DNA of 37,041 nucleotides, from assembly GCA_963205265.1 (NCBI GenBank), contig CAUJJI010000179.1, forward strand, positions 1 to 37,041, read 5' to 3'. Shown here one piece after another: positions 25,573 to 34,344 of this stretch. Under the pieces are notes generated by a model, which did not search any database, had not been told where the DNA came from, and was given only the letters and a program-made list of their open reading frames with translations. This stretch comes from Pseudomonadota bacterium. Lineage in GTDB: Bacteria; Pseudomonadota; Alphaproteobacteria; Sphingomonadales; Sphingomonadaceae. Numbering within the stretch: position 1 is the stretch's first letter; every line of letters starts with the position of its first letter. The position numbers were made by a program, and so were the translations under genes.

Positions 25573-26166
25573 ATGGCATCGCAAGAGATCGAGACGCTCG
25601 CTGCCGCCCTGTCGCGGCTGCCGGGGCTGGGCCCAAGGTCGGCGCGACGAGCCGTGCTGTGGCTGATCAAGCGCCGCGAGACCTCGCTGCTGCAGCTGCT
25701 CGACGCGCTGGCGGCGGTGCGCGAGCGGCTGGTCGAGTGCGGCAGCTGCGGCAATGTCGATACGTCCGATCCCTGCGGCATCTGCGCCGATCCCCGCCGC
25801 GACGCCCGCGCGCTCTGCGTCGTCGAGGACGTGGCCGATCTCTGGGCGCTCGACCGGGCGCGGCTGTTCGCCGGCCGCTACCACGTGCTCGGCGGCCGCC
25901 TCTCGGCGCTGGAGGGGGTTCGGCCCGAGGATCTCTCGATCGGCAAGCTGATCGACCGGGTCGCGGCGGGCGGCATCGACGAAGTGGTGCTGGCGATGAA
26001 TGCCACGCTCGAGGGCCAGACCACCGCCCACTACCTGGCCGAGCGGCTGGAAAGCTATCCGGTGCGCATCACCCAGCTGGCGCATGGCCTGCCGGTCGGC
26101 GGCGAGCTCGACTATCTCGACGAGGGCACGCTGGCCCAGGCGATCCGGGCGCGAAGGCCGGTCTAG
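25573..26166 (+). CDS. recR: Recombination mediator RecR
   Basis: This 197-residue protein works with RecO and RecF to load RecA at gaps. The helix-hairpin-helix [20 protein letters not shown] is at residues 13-32. Its zinc finger cysteines are C56, C59, C68 and C71, and a Toprim domain follows from [14 protein letters not shown]. The C-terminal [25 protein letters not shown] is also diagnostic. The start ATG at 25573 is preceded by GGGCGGGG. The next gene, def, begins 98 bp later on the same strand. Confidence 0.96.
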   Translation: MASQEIETLAAALSRLPGLGPRSARRAVLWLIKRRETSLLQLLDALAAVRERLVECGSCGNVDTSDPCGICADPRRDARALCVVEDVADLWALDRARLFAGRYHVLGGRLSALEGVRPEDLSIGKLIDRVAAGGIDEVVLAMNATLEGQTTAHYLAERLESYPVRITQLAHGLPVGGELDYLDEGTLAQAIRARRPV

Positions 26167-26264
26167 GCGGGACGACGCGAAGGCGTAACCGCCGGAGGAC
26201 GGGCCGGGCCCCATCCGCCGCTCGCCATCTTGCAGGCCGCCGGTCTCGCGACTATCTCCCGGCC

Positions 26265-26834
26265 ATGGCCATCCGTGAGATCATCGAGATTCCCGACCCG
26301 CTGCTGAAGCAGGTCTCCACCCCCGTCACCTCCTTCGACGAGGCGCTGAAGACGCTCGTCGCCGACATGCTGGAGACGATGTACGACGCCCCCGGCATCG
26401 GCCTCGCCGCCATCCAGGTCGGCGTGCCGCAGCGGGTGCTGGTGATCGACTTGCAGGAACCCGATCCCGACGCCGAGCCGGAAGTCTGCACCGCCCACGG
26501 TGGCGAGCCGCATACGCACCAGCCGATAAAGCGCAACCCGCGCGTCTTCGTCAATCCCGAGATCCTCGACCCTTCCGAGGAGCTGTCGGTCTACAATGAG
26601 GGCTGCCTCTCGGTCCCCGAGATCTACGCCGAGGTCGAGCGCCCGGCCCGCATCCGCGCGCGCTGGCAGGACATCGACGGCACGGTCCACGAGGAAGAGA
26701 TGGACGGCCTGATGGCCACCTGTCTCCAGCACGAGATGGACCACCTCGAGGGCATCCTGTTCATCGACCACCTTTCGCGGCTGAAGCGGCAGATGGCGAT
26801 CAAGAAGCTGGAGAAGCTGCGCAAGGCGGCGTGA
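26265..26834 (+). CDS. def: Peptide deformylase
   Basis: This 189-residue metalloenzyme removes the formyl group from nascent proteins. All three motifs are present: GIGLAAIQ at 44-51, EGCLSVP at 112-118 with metal ligand C114, and QHEMDH at 155-160 with ligands H156 and H160 and catalytic E157. A stretch of about 20 residues ([20 protein letters not shown], residues 67-86) enlarges the loop before the second motif compared with the E. coli enzyme. Similar insertions are seen in sphingomonad relatives. It lies between recR and rmuC, all co-directional. Confidence 0.97.
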   Translation: MAIREIIEIPDPLLKQVSTPVTSFDEALKTLVADMLETMYDAPGIGLAAIQVGVPQRVLVIDLQEPDPDAEPEVCTAHGGEPHTHQPIKRNPRVFVNPEILDPSEELSVYNEGCLSVPEIYAEVERPARIRARWQDIDGTVHEEEMDGLMATCLQHEMDHLEGILFIDHLSRLKRQMAIKKLEKLRKAA

Positions 26835-26925
26835 GGGGCATCGGTCGCTCGCTTCGATATCCGCCGGCGCCTGCAACCCGGTTGTAATGTAGGAAATCCC
26901 TCGCTAAGTTCCCATTTCGTTCCAG

Positions 26926-28356
26926 ATGGGAGCCGCCGTGGAAATCGCCCTCTATGCCCTGGTTTTGCTTGCCGGACTCGGACTCGGCTGGCTGGTCGGA
27001 TCGCGTCCGGCGGCCGATCTGCGCCAGCGCCTGCTGGTCCGCGACGGCGAGGCGCGCGAGCTCGAGGAGAAGTTCCGCCGCGCGATCATCGATCTTTCGG
27101 CCGCGAGCGTCAGGGCCGAACAGGCCGATGCCCTGTCGGCGCAGCTCACCGGGCTGACCGGCGAACTCGCGACGCTCAAGGCCAATGCCCACCATTTCGA
27201 CGAGCAGAAGCGCCTGCTGATCGAGGCGCAGGAAACGCTCAGGCAGCAGTTCGAGGCGGCAGGCGCGAAAGTGCTGGAAAGCGCCCAGGAAGCCTTCCTG
27301 CGCCGCGCGCAGGAGCGCTTCGCCGTCTCGGAAGAGCGTAGCGAGGAAAAGATCAAGGCACTGCTCGCGCCCGTCGGCGACCGGCTCAAGACTTACGAGG
27401 ATCAGGTCGCAGCACTCGAGGCGAAGCGCGTCGATGCCTTCGGCCAGCTCACCGGCCAGATCGAGGCGCTGCGCATCGGCCAGGAGCAGGTGAAGGCGGA
27501 AGCCGCCCGGCTCGGCAATTCGCTGCGCAACGCACCTAAGGCGCGTGGGCGCTGGGGGGAGCAGCAGCTGAAGAACGTGCTCGAGCAATGCGGGCTCGCC
27601 GAACATACCGATTTCGTCACCGAGCATTCGGTCAATACCGAGGACGGGCGGCTGCGCCCCGATGCGATCGTGCGCATCCCCGGCAACAAGCAGCTGGTGA
27701 TCGACGCCAAGGTCTCGCTCAACGCCTACCAGGACGCGTTCGAAGCCGACGACGAGAGCCTGCGACGCGGCCATATGGACCAGCACGCGGCCTCGATGCG
27801 CAACCACATCCTGACTCTGGGGGCCAAGAGCTACCAGAGCCAGTTCGAGAATGCGCCCGACTATGTGCTGATGTTCGTGCCGGGCGAGCATTTCATCGCC
27901 GCTGCGCTCGAGCATGATCCGACGCTTTGGGACTTCGCGTTCGAACGCCGCGTGCTGCTGGCCAGCCCGACCAACCTCGTGGCCATCGCCCGCACCATCG
28001 CGCAGGTCTGGCAGCAAGAGGGGCTGGCCAAGGAAGCGCGCGAGATCGGCAAGCTGGCAAGCGACCTTTACGACAGCCTGGCCAAGACCCAGGACGATCT
28101 CGTCAAGACCGGGGTGCACCTCGGCCGCGCGGTGAACAGCTTCAACGACTTCGCCCGGACTTACGAAGGCAACGTGCTCAGCCGCGCGCGGCGCCTGACC
28201 GAAAAGCACATCAAGATCGGCAAGCGCGAGATCACCGAGGATGTCGCCGTGGTCGAAAGCGCGCCGCGTTTTTCCGAACGCAACGGCGAGGGCGAGGCGG
28301 AGGTCCCGCTGCTGGTCGATGCCGCGCTGGACGAGCATACCCGGGAGGCCGGATGA
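26926..28356 (+). CDS. rmuC: DNA recombination protein RmuC
   Basis: This protein of about 476 residues has one N-terminal membrane anchor (residues 6-25), a long coiled-coil region at about 40-190, and a RmuC nuclease-like core from about 195. The core contains PKARGRWGEQQLKNVLEQCGL, LRPDAIVRIPGNKQLVIDAKVSLNAY and YVLMFVPGEHFIAAALEHDP, with the acidic and lysine residues of a PD-(D/E)XK-type site (D...DAK). RmuC limits inversion between short repeats. The ATG at 26926 is used here, but GTG at 26938 has the better Shine-Dalgarno (GGGAG, 5 nt before) and would remove four residues. The following lipoprotein gene overlaps it by 4 bp. Confidence 0.95.
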   Translation: MGAAVEIALYALVLLAGLGLGWLVGSRPAADLRQRLLVRDGEARELEEKFRRAIIDLSAASVRAEQADALSAQLTGLTGELATLKANAHHFDEQKRLLIEAQETLRQQFEAAGAKVLESAQEAFLRRAQERFAVSEERSEEKIKALLAPVGDRLKTYEDQVAALEAKRVDAFGQLTGQIEALRIGQEQVKAEAARLGNSLRNAPKARGRWGEQQLKNVLEQCGLAEHTDFVTEHSVNTEDGRLRPDAIVRIPGNKQLVIDAKVSLNAYQDAFEADDESLRRGHMDQHAASMRNHILTLGAKSYQSQFENAPDYVLMFVPGEHFIAAALEHDPTLWDFAFERRVLLASPTNLVAIARTIAQVWQQEGLAKEAREIGKLASDLYDSLAKTQDDLVKTGVHLGRAVNSFNDFARTYEGNVLSRARRLTEKHIKIGKREITEDVAVVESAPRFSERNGEGEAEVPLLVDAALDEHTREAG

Positions 28357-29078
28357 GACATCTGATCTGGTGCGCGCTGCTGGCGCTCGCGGCCTGCAAT
28401 TCGGGCAGCAAGGGCGAGGCCGAGCCGGCCCCTTCCGAGCAGGCGAGCGCATCGCCCGCGCCGCGCGACGAAGCCGCGGCGCTGCTCGCTGGCCTCTCCG
28501 AACCGCGGCAGAAGGGCCGCTATGCCCCGCGTGACGACTGCGCCAAGGTCGCGGGAGCGAGCGAATTCCGTGCAAGCCTGGCGAAAGCGGTGCTCGCGCG
28601 CGACGTCGCTGCGATCGCTGCGCTGACTTCGCCCGACGTGCGCCTCGGCTTCGGCGGCGACGACGGCCGCGAGCGCATGGTCGAGCGGATGAGCGACCCG
28701 CGCGATGGCCTGATCGGCGAGATCGAGCGCCTGCTGCCGCTGGGCTGTGGGCTCAACCAGGCGGGCGACCTCGTCATGCCGTGGATCTTCGCCCAGGACC
28801 TCGGCGATATCGACGGCTATACCGCCAATCTCGTCACCGGCGAGGACGTCCCGCTTCATGCTGCCGCCGATGCTAAATCGGCAGTGAGCCAGCGCATGTC
28901 ATGGGACATCGTCGAGCTCGGCGACGGACCCGACGGCGACCTCCTTCCGGTCGTGGTGCCGGACGGGAGCAAGGGCTTCGTGCCCAAGGCGCAGCTGCGC
29001 AGCCTGCTCGACTATCGCCTGCTGGCCAGCCGCGAAAGCGGCGCCTGGAAGATCACGGCGATACTGGCGGGGGATTAG
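28353..29078 (+). CDS. Lipoprotein of unknown function with SH3-like C-terminus
   Basis: This 241-residue protein begins with a lipoprotein signal (MRHLIWCALLALAAC, lipidated cysteine C15), then a low-complexity Ala/Pro/Ser/Glu linker to about residue 45. The middle, about 60-130, has LAKAVLARDVAAIAALTSPDVRLGFGGDDG, resembling a small alpha-beta cone fold. The C-terminal third (LHAAADAKSAVSQRMSWDIVEL...KGFVPKAQLRSLLDYRLL) resembles a bacterial SH3-like domain. No enzymatic motif is visible. The ATG overlaps the rmuC stop, so it is probably co-transcribed with rmuC and exported to the periplasmic face. Confidence 0.8.
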   Translation: MRHLIWCALLALAACNSGSKGEAEPAPSEQASASPAPRDEAAALLAGLSEPRQKGRYAPRDDCAKVAGASEFRASLAKAVLARDVAAIAALTSPDVRLGFGGDDGRERMVERMSDPRDGLIGEIERLLPLGCGLNQAGDLVMPWIFAQDLGDIDGYTANLVTGEDVPLHAAADAKSAVSQRMSWDIVELGDGPDGDLLPVVVPDGSKGFVPKAQLRSLLDYRLLASRESGAWKITAILAGD

Positions 29079-29108
29079 CGGTGGAGGAGCAGAACCTAAG
29101 TTCCCATT

Positions 29109-29249
29109 CGTCATGCTTAACTTGTTTCAGCACCTATCGCGCCTCTAGGTTCCGGAGCTCGCGCCAGAAGCACAACGGCGCCATTGCCTGTCAATGGGGG
29201 CTATGGGGCTAGACGAAAAAATGGGCCCTGAACGAGTTCAGGGTGACGA
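29109..29249. repeat. Dispersed repeat family C, two copies
   Basis: The 221-bp gap between two convergent genes holds one copy at 29109-29134 (CATGCTTAACTTGTTTCAGC) and a second at 29226-29249 with a perfect CCCTGAAC-GA-GTTCAGGG hairpin (29226-29243) followed by TGACGA. A third copy is at 121-147. The sequence between (29135-29225) shows no gene. The hairpin at 29226 may end transcripts from either side, but no T run follows it. Confidence 0.65.
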
Positions 29250-29299
29250 TAAAGGGATCTCGATTGCGAGGAGCGAGGGGAAGCAGCTCGACGAAATAG

Positions 29300-29695
29300 C
29301 TACTCCGCTCGCTCAAGCTCCGCCGAATGTCCGCTGGACTTGAGTACGAGCCGGTCGCTACCGACTTTCACCTGGGGCGCCCCGGCGAGCAGGGCGCCGA
29401 TCGCTTTCTCCTGGGTCCAGACCTCGCCCTCGCAGTACATCTGGGTCTGCATCAGCGGGCCGGCGATGAGGCGGCCGCTTTCGACGCGCCAGGGGCCGCC
29501 CATGCCGTTGCAGCCGACGGTGGCGCCGATGCGGTCCTTCTCGAAAGTGATGGCGGCCTTGCCCGAGACGGGAGCGGCGCCGTCGATGGAGACGAAGCGC
29601 CAGGTCGAGTTCGCCAGGTTGGCCTGGCTCTTGTTCGCCGCGGCGCAGCCGGGAAGCAGCGACAGGGCGAGGACGAGAGCGACCGCGAATCTCAT
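29300..29695 (-). CDS. META domain (HslJ-like) lipoprotein
   Basis: This 131-residue protein has a lipoprotein signal (ALSLLPGC, lipidated cysteine C17) and a META domain from about residue 30. The core starts with LANSTWRFVSIDG and contains the conserved VGCNGMGGPWRVESGRL. The second typical cysteine is in MQTQMYCEGEVWTQE. META-domain proteins include HslJ, linked to novobiocin resistance and heat stress in E. coli, but their biochemical role is not settled. It is exported and probably outer-membrane bound. It faces the SpoU methyltransferase gene across 52 bp, same strand. Confidence 0.88.
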   Translation of the reverse strand: MRFAVALVLALSLLPGCAAANKSQANLANSTWRFVSIDGAAPVSGKAAITFEKDRIGATVGCNGMGGPWRVESGRLIAGPLMQTQMYCEGEVWTQEKAIGALLAGAPQVKVGSDRLVLKSSGHSAELERAE

Positions 29696-29747
29696 GATGC
29701 GGGCAGCTTAACCCGGCCATCATGATTCGCCGATGAACGGCCCGGCG

Positions 29748-30551
29748 CTAGCCTGTGGGCAAATGTGCCAGCGCCTCGTAGGCGAGGACCGCGGCGGCAA
29801 CTGCGGCGTTGAGGCTGTCGGCTCGGCCGCGCATCGGGATCGTCACGCGCAGGTCGCAGGCGTCCTCGTAGGCTTCGGGCAGGCCGCGCGATTCGTTGCC
29901 GACCATGAGGAAGCAGGGCGCGGCGTAAGGCGCGGTGCGATAGTCCTGCGCGTCGCGCAGCGAGGCGGCGACGAGCTGTCCTTCTCCGCCACGCAGCCAG
30001 GCGATGAAATCCTCCCAGCGCGCCTGGGCGATCCGCTGGGTGAACACCGCGCCCATGCTGGCCCGCACGGCCTCGACCGAGAACGGATCGGCGCAGTCGT
30101 CGAGCAGGATCAGGCCGCCGGCGCCCACCGCGTCGCCGGTGCGCAGCATCGTGCCGAGATTGCCGGGGTCGCGCAGCGCCTGGGCGACCAGCCAGATCGG
30201 CGCGCGGCCCCGGTCGAGTGCAGCGAGGCTCGTATCGAATTCACGGAATACGCCGGCGACGGACTGCGGGTTGTCCTTGCCGGTGACCTTGGCGAGGATC
30301 GCCTCGTCCATGTCCAGCACCTCGCCGCCGGCAGCGGCGACGTCTTCGGCCAGGGCGTCGAGCAGCGGATGCGGGCTGCGCGTGGTGGCCATGACCAGCG
30401 TCTCGGGCAGGATGCCGTTTTCGCGCGCATCGGTCAGCAGGCGCAGGCCTTCGGCAAGGAAGCGCTTCTCGCGCCGGCGGTGCTTCTTCTCGCGCAGCGA
30501 GCGGAGGAACTTGACCGTCGGGTTGGAAAAGCCGGTGATGGTGCGGGGCAT
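29748..30551 (-). CDS. SpoU/TrmH-family RNA methyltransferase
   Basis: This protein of about 267 residues is a SPOUT-fold 2'-O-methyltransferase. An N-terminal RNA-binding domain (KFLRSLREKKHRRREKRFLAEGLRLL, residues 13-38) precedes the trefoil-knot domain with motif 1 ALRDPGNLGTMLRTGDAVG, motif 2 CFLMVGNESRGL and motif 3 VTIPMRGRADSLNAAVAAA. The catalytic arginine lies in motif 1 and the SAM-binding loop in motifs 2-3. Sequence alone does not separate 23S rRNA G2251-type (RlmB) from other targets. The ATG at 30551 is used; GTG at 30557, with GGAG 6 nt upstream, is an alternative. It is the last gene before the PTS-related run, 51 bp after HPr. Confidence 0.92.
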   Translation of the reverse strand: MPRTITGFSNPTVKFLRSLREKKHRRREKRFLAEGLRLLTDARENGILPETLVMATTRSPHPLLDALAEDVAAAGGEVLDMDEAILAKVTGKDNPQSVAGVFREFDTSLAALDRGRAPIWLVAQALRDPGNLGTMLRTGDAVGAGGLILLDDCADPFSVEAVRASMGAVFTQRIAQARWEDFIAWLRGGEGQLVAASLRDAQDYRTAPYAAPCFLMVGNESRGLPEAYEDACDLRVTIPMRGRADSLNAAVAAAVLAYEALAHLPTG

Positions 30552-30602
30552 GGCCACCCAATGCTCCGTCCGCGCGGTGAGGGCAAGATGGGGAGGGGAG
30601 AC

Positions 30603-30881
30603 CTATTCCTCGCCGAACCCGTCGCGCACCAGTCCGGCCAGAGTCGACAGCGCGCCCTCCGCACCCGGGCCGGCAACGCAGATGCTGATCTGGTCGCCCT
30701 TGGCGGCGCCCAGCATCATCAGGCCGAGGATCGAGCCTCCGGCGGCGTCGACGCCGTCCTTGCTGACGCGGATGTCGAGCCCGTCGGGAAGCTCGGCCAC
30801 GGCATTGACGAACTTGGCGCTGGCGCGTGCGTGCAGCCCGCGCTTGTTGACGATCTGCACCGTCTCGCAGAGCGCGCTCAC
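30603..30881 (-). CDS. ptsH: HPr phosphocarrier (PTS, regulatory type)
   Basis: This 92-residue HPr has the phosphoacceptor H17 in KRGLHARASAKFV and a serine, S50, in GGSILGLMML at the position of the HprK target. Alphaproteobacteria without sugar permeases use such HPr in nitrogen-type PTS relays. Phosphate would come from a PtsP-type enzyme I encoded elsewhere. The ATG at 30881 overlaps the EIIA stop by 4 bp, so the pair is coupled. Regulation through S50 by the nearby HprK is expected from family knowledge but not shown. Confidence 0.95.
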   Translation of the reverse strand: MSALCETVQIVNKRGLHARASAKFVNAVAELPDGLDIRVSKDGVDAAGGSILGLMMLGAAKGDQISICVAGPGAEGALSTLAGLVRDGFGEE

Positions 30882-31282
30882 GCGTCCTGACCCAGGTACT
30901 CGGAGGCGATGGTGATGTAGTTGCGGCCGGCGTCGCGCGCGGCGATCGCCGCGTCGCGGACGCTCATGCAGCAGCGCGCCTTGGCGAGGCGGATCAGCAT
31001 CGGCAGGTTGATTCCGGCGATCACTTCGACCTTGCCCGCCTTCATCAGCGAAATGGCCAGGTTCGAAGGGGTGCCGCCGAACAGGTCGGTCAGGACGATC
31101 ACGCCTTCGCCGCTGTCGACCGACTTGATGGCCGTGGCGATCTCGCGCCGCCGCCGCTCCATGTCGTCGTTGGGCCCGATGCAGACGGTCGCCACGGCTT
31201 CTTGATTGCCGACGACATGCTGCATCGCGTGGACGAATTCCTCGGCGAGGTTGCCGTGGGTGACCAGGATCATACCGATCAT
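30878..31282 (-). CDS. PTS EIIA domain protein, mannose (ManX-like) type
   Basis: This 134-residue EIIA-Man-like protein has the phosphoacceptor H9 in MILVTHGNLAEEF and the conserved VIVLTDLFGGTPSNLAISLM near residues 60-80. No EIIB, EIIC or EIID genes are present, so it is a regulatory relay that receives phosphate from HPr rather than part of a sugar transporter. In alphaproteobacteria such proteins lie beside HPr and HprK. The ATG at 31282 is used; ATG at 31273 is also in frame, and neither has a clear Shine-Dalgarno. It overlaps ptsH by 4 bp and follows rapZ by 55 bp. Confidence 0.94.
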   Translation of the reverse strand: MIGMILVTHGNLAEEFVHAMQHVVGNQEAVATVCIGPNDDMERRRREIATAIKSVDSGEGVIVLTDLFGGTPSNLAISLMKAGKVEVIAGINLPMLIRLAKARCCMSVRDAAIAARDAGRNYITIASEYLGQDA

Positions 31283-31337
31283 GTGGTGAATGCGCTCCGA
31301 AATCCCTGCGAAAGCGCCTGGGTTGTGGGTCTGTACT

Positions 31338-32315
31338 TCACGCGCGGCTTCCCCCTTCCAGAAGATCGGCCGCGCGCGCGCCCAGGTTGCGGTGCAGCAA
31401 TGTGAGGGAAAAACCGGCGTCGCGCAAGGCTGCGGCGATCTGCTCGGCAGCAAAAACCGAGCGGTGTCTTCCTCCGGTACAGCCGAAGGCGATGTGCACA
31501 TAGGCCTTGCCGTGGGCCTGGTAGCGCGGAAGCAGGATCAGCAGCAGCTCGCGGATATGCTCGAAAGCCGCGGTAAAGGCGGGATCTTTGCGAATATGCT
31601 CGCCGACCTCGGCATCGAGGCCGGTCAGCGGACGCAGCGTCGGCACCCAGTGCGGATTGTCGAGAAAACGCATGTCGAAAACCAGGTCGGCGGCGGGAGG
31701 CATGCCGCGCGAAAAGCCGAAGCTCGATACCGTCACGGTCATCGTCTGGGTGCCGAGCGCGGCGAAGCGCTCGCGAATCACCTGTTGCAGCTCGTTCGCG
31801 GCGAATTCGCTGGTGTCGATCACCATGTCCGCCCAGCGCCGCATCGGCTCCAGTAGCTCGCGCTCCGCGGCGATGCCCTTGGCAAGCGGCATCGCGTCGG
31901 CCAGCGGGTGCGGGCGGCGAGTCTCGTTGTAGCGCCGTTCCAGCTCGCGGCCCGAGCAGTCCAGGTAGAGCGTGGTCACTTCGAGGTCGTCGCGCTCGGC
32001 CAGCGATTTCACGCGGGCGATGACCTTGCGCGGATCGAAGCCGCGGGTGCGGGTATCGAAGCCGATGGCAAGCGGCGTCGGCGCTTCGGCATCCGGTTGC
32101 GCCGGGTTGTCGATCAGGCCTTCGAGGAAGCGGATCGGGAAATTATCGATGACTTCCCAGCCGAGGTCCTCGAGCACGCGCAGCGCCGTCGTCTTCCCGG
32201 CGCCGAGCAGTCCCGTAACCAGGAGCAGCCGCTGCCTGGGCCTCGGAGAGCTGCTGTCGACGTCGCTCGGCATGCCATGGTTTTGCGCTCGGTCCGAGGA
32301 AAAGGAAAGTTCCAT
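31338..32315 (-). CDS. rapZ: RapZ family nucleotide-binding regulator
   Basis: This 325-residue P-loop protein has Walker A GLLGAGKT at residues 35-42 and EVIDNFP after it. It also has RYNETRRPHPLA in the middle and the RapZ C-terminal region FGFSRGMPPAADLVFDMRFLDNP to IAFGCTGGRHRSV. In E. coli RapZ controls GlmZ RNA decay and amino-sugar synthesis, and it senses glucosamine-6-phosphate. Alphaproteobacterial targets are not established. The Walker A has Leu-Leu where Ser-Gly or Gly-Ser is more usual. ATG at 32315, 9 nt after GGGGAG, is preferred over the ATG at 32273, which has no Shine-Dalgarno. It lies between hprK and the EIIA gene. Confidence 0.94.
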   Translation of the reverse strand: MELSFSSDRAQNHGMPSDVDSSSPRPRQRLLLVTGLLGAGKTTALRVLEDLGWEVIDNFPIRFLEGLIDNPAQPDAEAPTPLAIGFDTRTRGFDPRKVIARVKSLAERDDLEVTTLYLDCSGRELERRYNETRRPHPLADAMPLAKGIAAERELLEPMRRWADMVIDTSEFAANELQQVIRERFAALGTQTMTVTVSSFGFSRGMPPAADLVFDMRFLDNPHWVPTLRPLTGLDAEVGEHIRKDPAFTAAFEHIRELLLILLPRYQAHGKAYVHIAFGCTGGRHRSVFAAEQIAAALRDAGFSLTLLHRNLGARAADLLEGGSRA

Positions 32316-32338
32316 ACGAACATTCTCCCCGGTGCAGC

Positions 32339-32782
32339 TTAACCTGGGCTGAGTCCGAAGCGCGACAGGGCCATTTCCGCCTTGAGAGCCAGCACCTCGC
32401 CGCCCGGCCAGAGCCTGGCCAGCGGCACGTCGACGCCGCCGATGGACAGGGACTCGGGCTCCTCGACGTAGCGCGGCGCCTCCCGGTCGAGCCGGATCAC
32501 CAGCGCCACGGGGGCCGCATCACACACCGGCATTGCGATCAGCCCGAGATTGCGCACTTCGAGCAGGCCGCGTGTGCGGGGGTGCGGATGCGCGAAGAGA
32601 GTGCCGCCCCGCGTTTCCAGCACCACGCCGTCGTCGCCGATCAGCTCCGCCCCGCGGTCGATCAGGGCCAGGGCAAGGCTCGACTTGCCGCTGCCGCTCG
32701 GCCCTTCGATCAGCAGCGCGCGGCCGGCGATCGCGACGCAGGTCGCCTGGCGGACCAGGGAGGAGGGGGCAGGCTGCGCCAT
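32339..32782 (-). CDS. hprK: HPr kinase/phosphorylase, short alphaproteobacterial type
   Basis: This 147-residue protein matches only the C-terminal kinase domain of HprK. Walker A GPSGSGKSS is at residues 27-35, LIGDDGVVL follows with the catalytic aspartates, and TRGLLEVRNLGLI is the HprK signature loop. The roughly 130-residue N-terminal domain of Firmicute enzymes is absent, as expected for alphaproteobacteria. It should phosphorylate and dephosphorylate a serine of HPr (S50 in the HPr encoded downstream). Its ATG overlaps the chvG stop by one base (TGATG), so sensor kinase and HPr kinase are made from one message. Confidence 0.94.
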   Translation of the reverse strand: MAQPAPSSLVRQATCVAIAGRALLIEGPSGSGKSSLALALIDRGAELIGDDGVVLETRGGTLFAHPHPRTRGLLEVRNLGLIAMPVCDAAPVALVIRLDREAPRYVEEPESLSIGGVDVPLARLWPGGEVLALKAEMALSRFGLSPG

Positions 32783-34344
32783 CAGCGGGAATCCCACGCC
32801 GGCAGTTCGATCAGCAGCCGCGCCCCCGCTTCGCCGTCTGCGCGCGTCTCGGCGCTCAGATTGCCGTAGTGGGCCTCGACGATGGTGCGGGCGATCGCCA
32901 GGCCAAGGCCGCTGTGGCTGCCGAAGTCCTCACCTGCCGGCCGGACCGAATGGAAGCGCTCGAACACCTTCTCGCGCGCTTCCAGCGGTATGCCGGGGCC
33001 CTTGTCGCTGATCGAGATCGCCACCCGGTCGTCCTCGCGCGCCAGTTCCACCGCGATTGCGGCTCCGGGCGGCGAGAAGGAGACAGCGTTGTCGAGCAGG
33101 TTCTCGATCACGCGCTCGAGCCGGGGGGCGTCCCCGGGCACGACCATGTCGTCGCTGCCGCAGCGCGTTACGGTGATCGGGCAGTCGCGGTTGACCTCGC
33201 GGCGGTCGCGCTCTGCGACGATGCCCTTGATCAGGCGAACCATGTCGACCGGCTCGAAGATGGTGCGGCTGAGCTGGGCGTCGATGCGGCTGGCATCGGC
33301 GATCTCGGTCACCAGCCGGTCGATGCGCTGGACGTCGTGCGCAGCGATGGCATTGAGCTGGCGGCGCAGCTCGGCATCGTCGACCCTGTCGAGCGACTCC
33401 AGCGCACTGCGCAGCGAGGCGAGCGGGTTCTTGATCTCGTGCGCGACGTCGGCGGCGAAAGTCTCGACCGAATCGATGCGATGGCGAAGCGCCGCGCTCA
33501 TGTCCGAGATCGCGCGGGCAAGCATGCCGATCTCGTCCCGCCGCTCGGGCAGGCGCGGAACCACGACTTCGCGGTCGCGGCCCAGCCTTACGCGGACCGC
33601 GGCGCGCACCAGCGAGCGCAGCGGCTGGACGATCGTCCGGGCGAGGAACAGCGACAGCAGGATCGAAACGACCAGTGCCGCGCCGACGATGATCGCGAGC
33701 GTCTGGCGCGCGTCGCGTACGCTTTGCGTGACGTCGGCGGCATTGCGCGTCGTCAGCAGCACCTCGCCCTTCTCGCCGACCGGCACGGCGGCGGTGATGA
33801 CCGGGGTGCGGTCGGGGGCAAGGCGGTTGCGGATCACCGTCGCGCCCAGTTCGCGCGCCTCGCCGACTTCGGGCCAGGCGGCGGCCTCGTCGGTCGCGGG
33901 CTCGGCATAGTTCGGGATCGGCGGCGCGCCGAGCACGAAGTCCATCCCGCGATCGAGCACGCGAGCGGCGTTCTGGAACCAGGGCTCGACGGCGGGATCG
34001 GCCAGGGTGAAGGAGGGCGGGGCAAGCTTGAAGCTGTCCACCGCCAGCTTGCCCTTCTTGTCATAGAGCCGCAGCCGCAGCTGCTGGTCGGTGCCGATCG
34101 CCTCGAGCAGCGCGCGGCGTTCGCGCTTCGTGGTGCCGCGCAGGGCGTCGGCGACGATCTCGGCTTCGGCCTCGGCCAGCTGGAAACGCTCGGCGAGCAG
34201 CTGGTTGCGATAGCTGTCGAGGTAGAACAGGCTCCCCGCCAGCAGCACCAGCGCGATCACGTTGACTGCCAGGATGCGCGAGGTCAGCGATACGCGCGCG
34301 CTCCAGAACAGCCGCTTGGGCCCGCCGAAGCTTCTATCGCTCAT
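32782..34344 (-). CDS. chvG: ChvG-type sensor histidine kinase
   Basis: This 520-residue membrane kinase has a first membrane helix at about 24-41 and a periplasmic sensor at about 45-212. A second helix spans about 214-236 and is followed by a HAMP linker. The phosphoacceptor H302 lies in [15 protein letters not shown]. The ATP-binding domain has the N box ENLLDNA at 414-420, G1 DKGPGIP at 447-453 and G2 GLGLA at 479-483. The pairing with ChvI and the location beside hprK and pckA identify it as ChvG, the kinase for acid and cell-envelope signals in related bacteria. No ExoR partner is seen in this window. It overlaps chvI by 11 bp. Confidence 0.93.
   Translation of the reverse strand: MSDRSFGGPKRLFWSARVSLTSRILAVNVIALVLLAGSLFYLDSYRNQLLAERFQLAEAEAEIVADALRGTTKRERRALLEAIGTDQQLRLRLYDKKGKLAVDSFKLAPPSFTLADPAVEPWFQNAARVLDRGMDFVLGAPPIPNYAEPATDEAAAWPEVGEARELGATVIRNRLAPDRTPVITAAVPVGEKGEVLLTTRNAADVTQSVRDARQTLAIIVGAALVVSILLSLFLARTIVQPLRSLVRAAVRVRLGRDREVVVPRLPERRDEIGMLARAISDMSAALRHRIDSVETFAADVAHEIKNPLASLRSALESLDRVDDAELRRQLNAIAAHDVQRIDRLVTEIADASRIDAQLSRTIFEPVDMVRLIKGIVAERDRREVNRDCPITVTRCGSDDMVVPGDAPRLERVIENLLDNAVSFSPPGAAIAVELAREDDRVAISISDKGPGIPLEAREKVFERFHSVRPAGEDFGSHSGLGLAIARTIVEAHYGNLSAETRADGEAGARLLIELPAWDSR

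Noticed and set aside
30878..31282. Mannose uptake PTS
   Set aside because: Only an EIIA domain is present with no EIIB/C/D, next to HprK and HPr, so a regulatory relay fits better than sugar transport.
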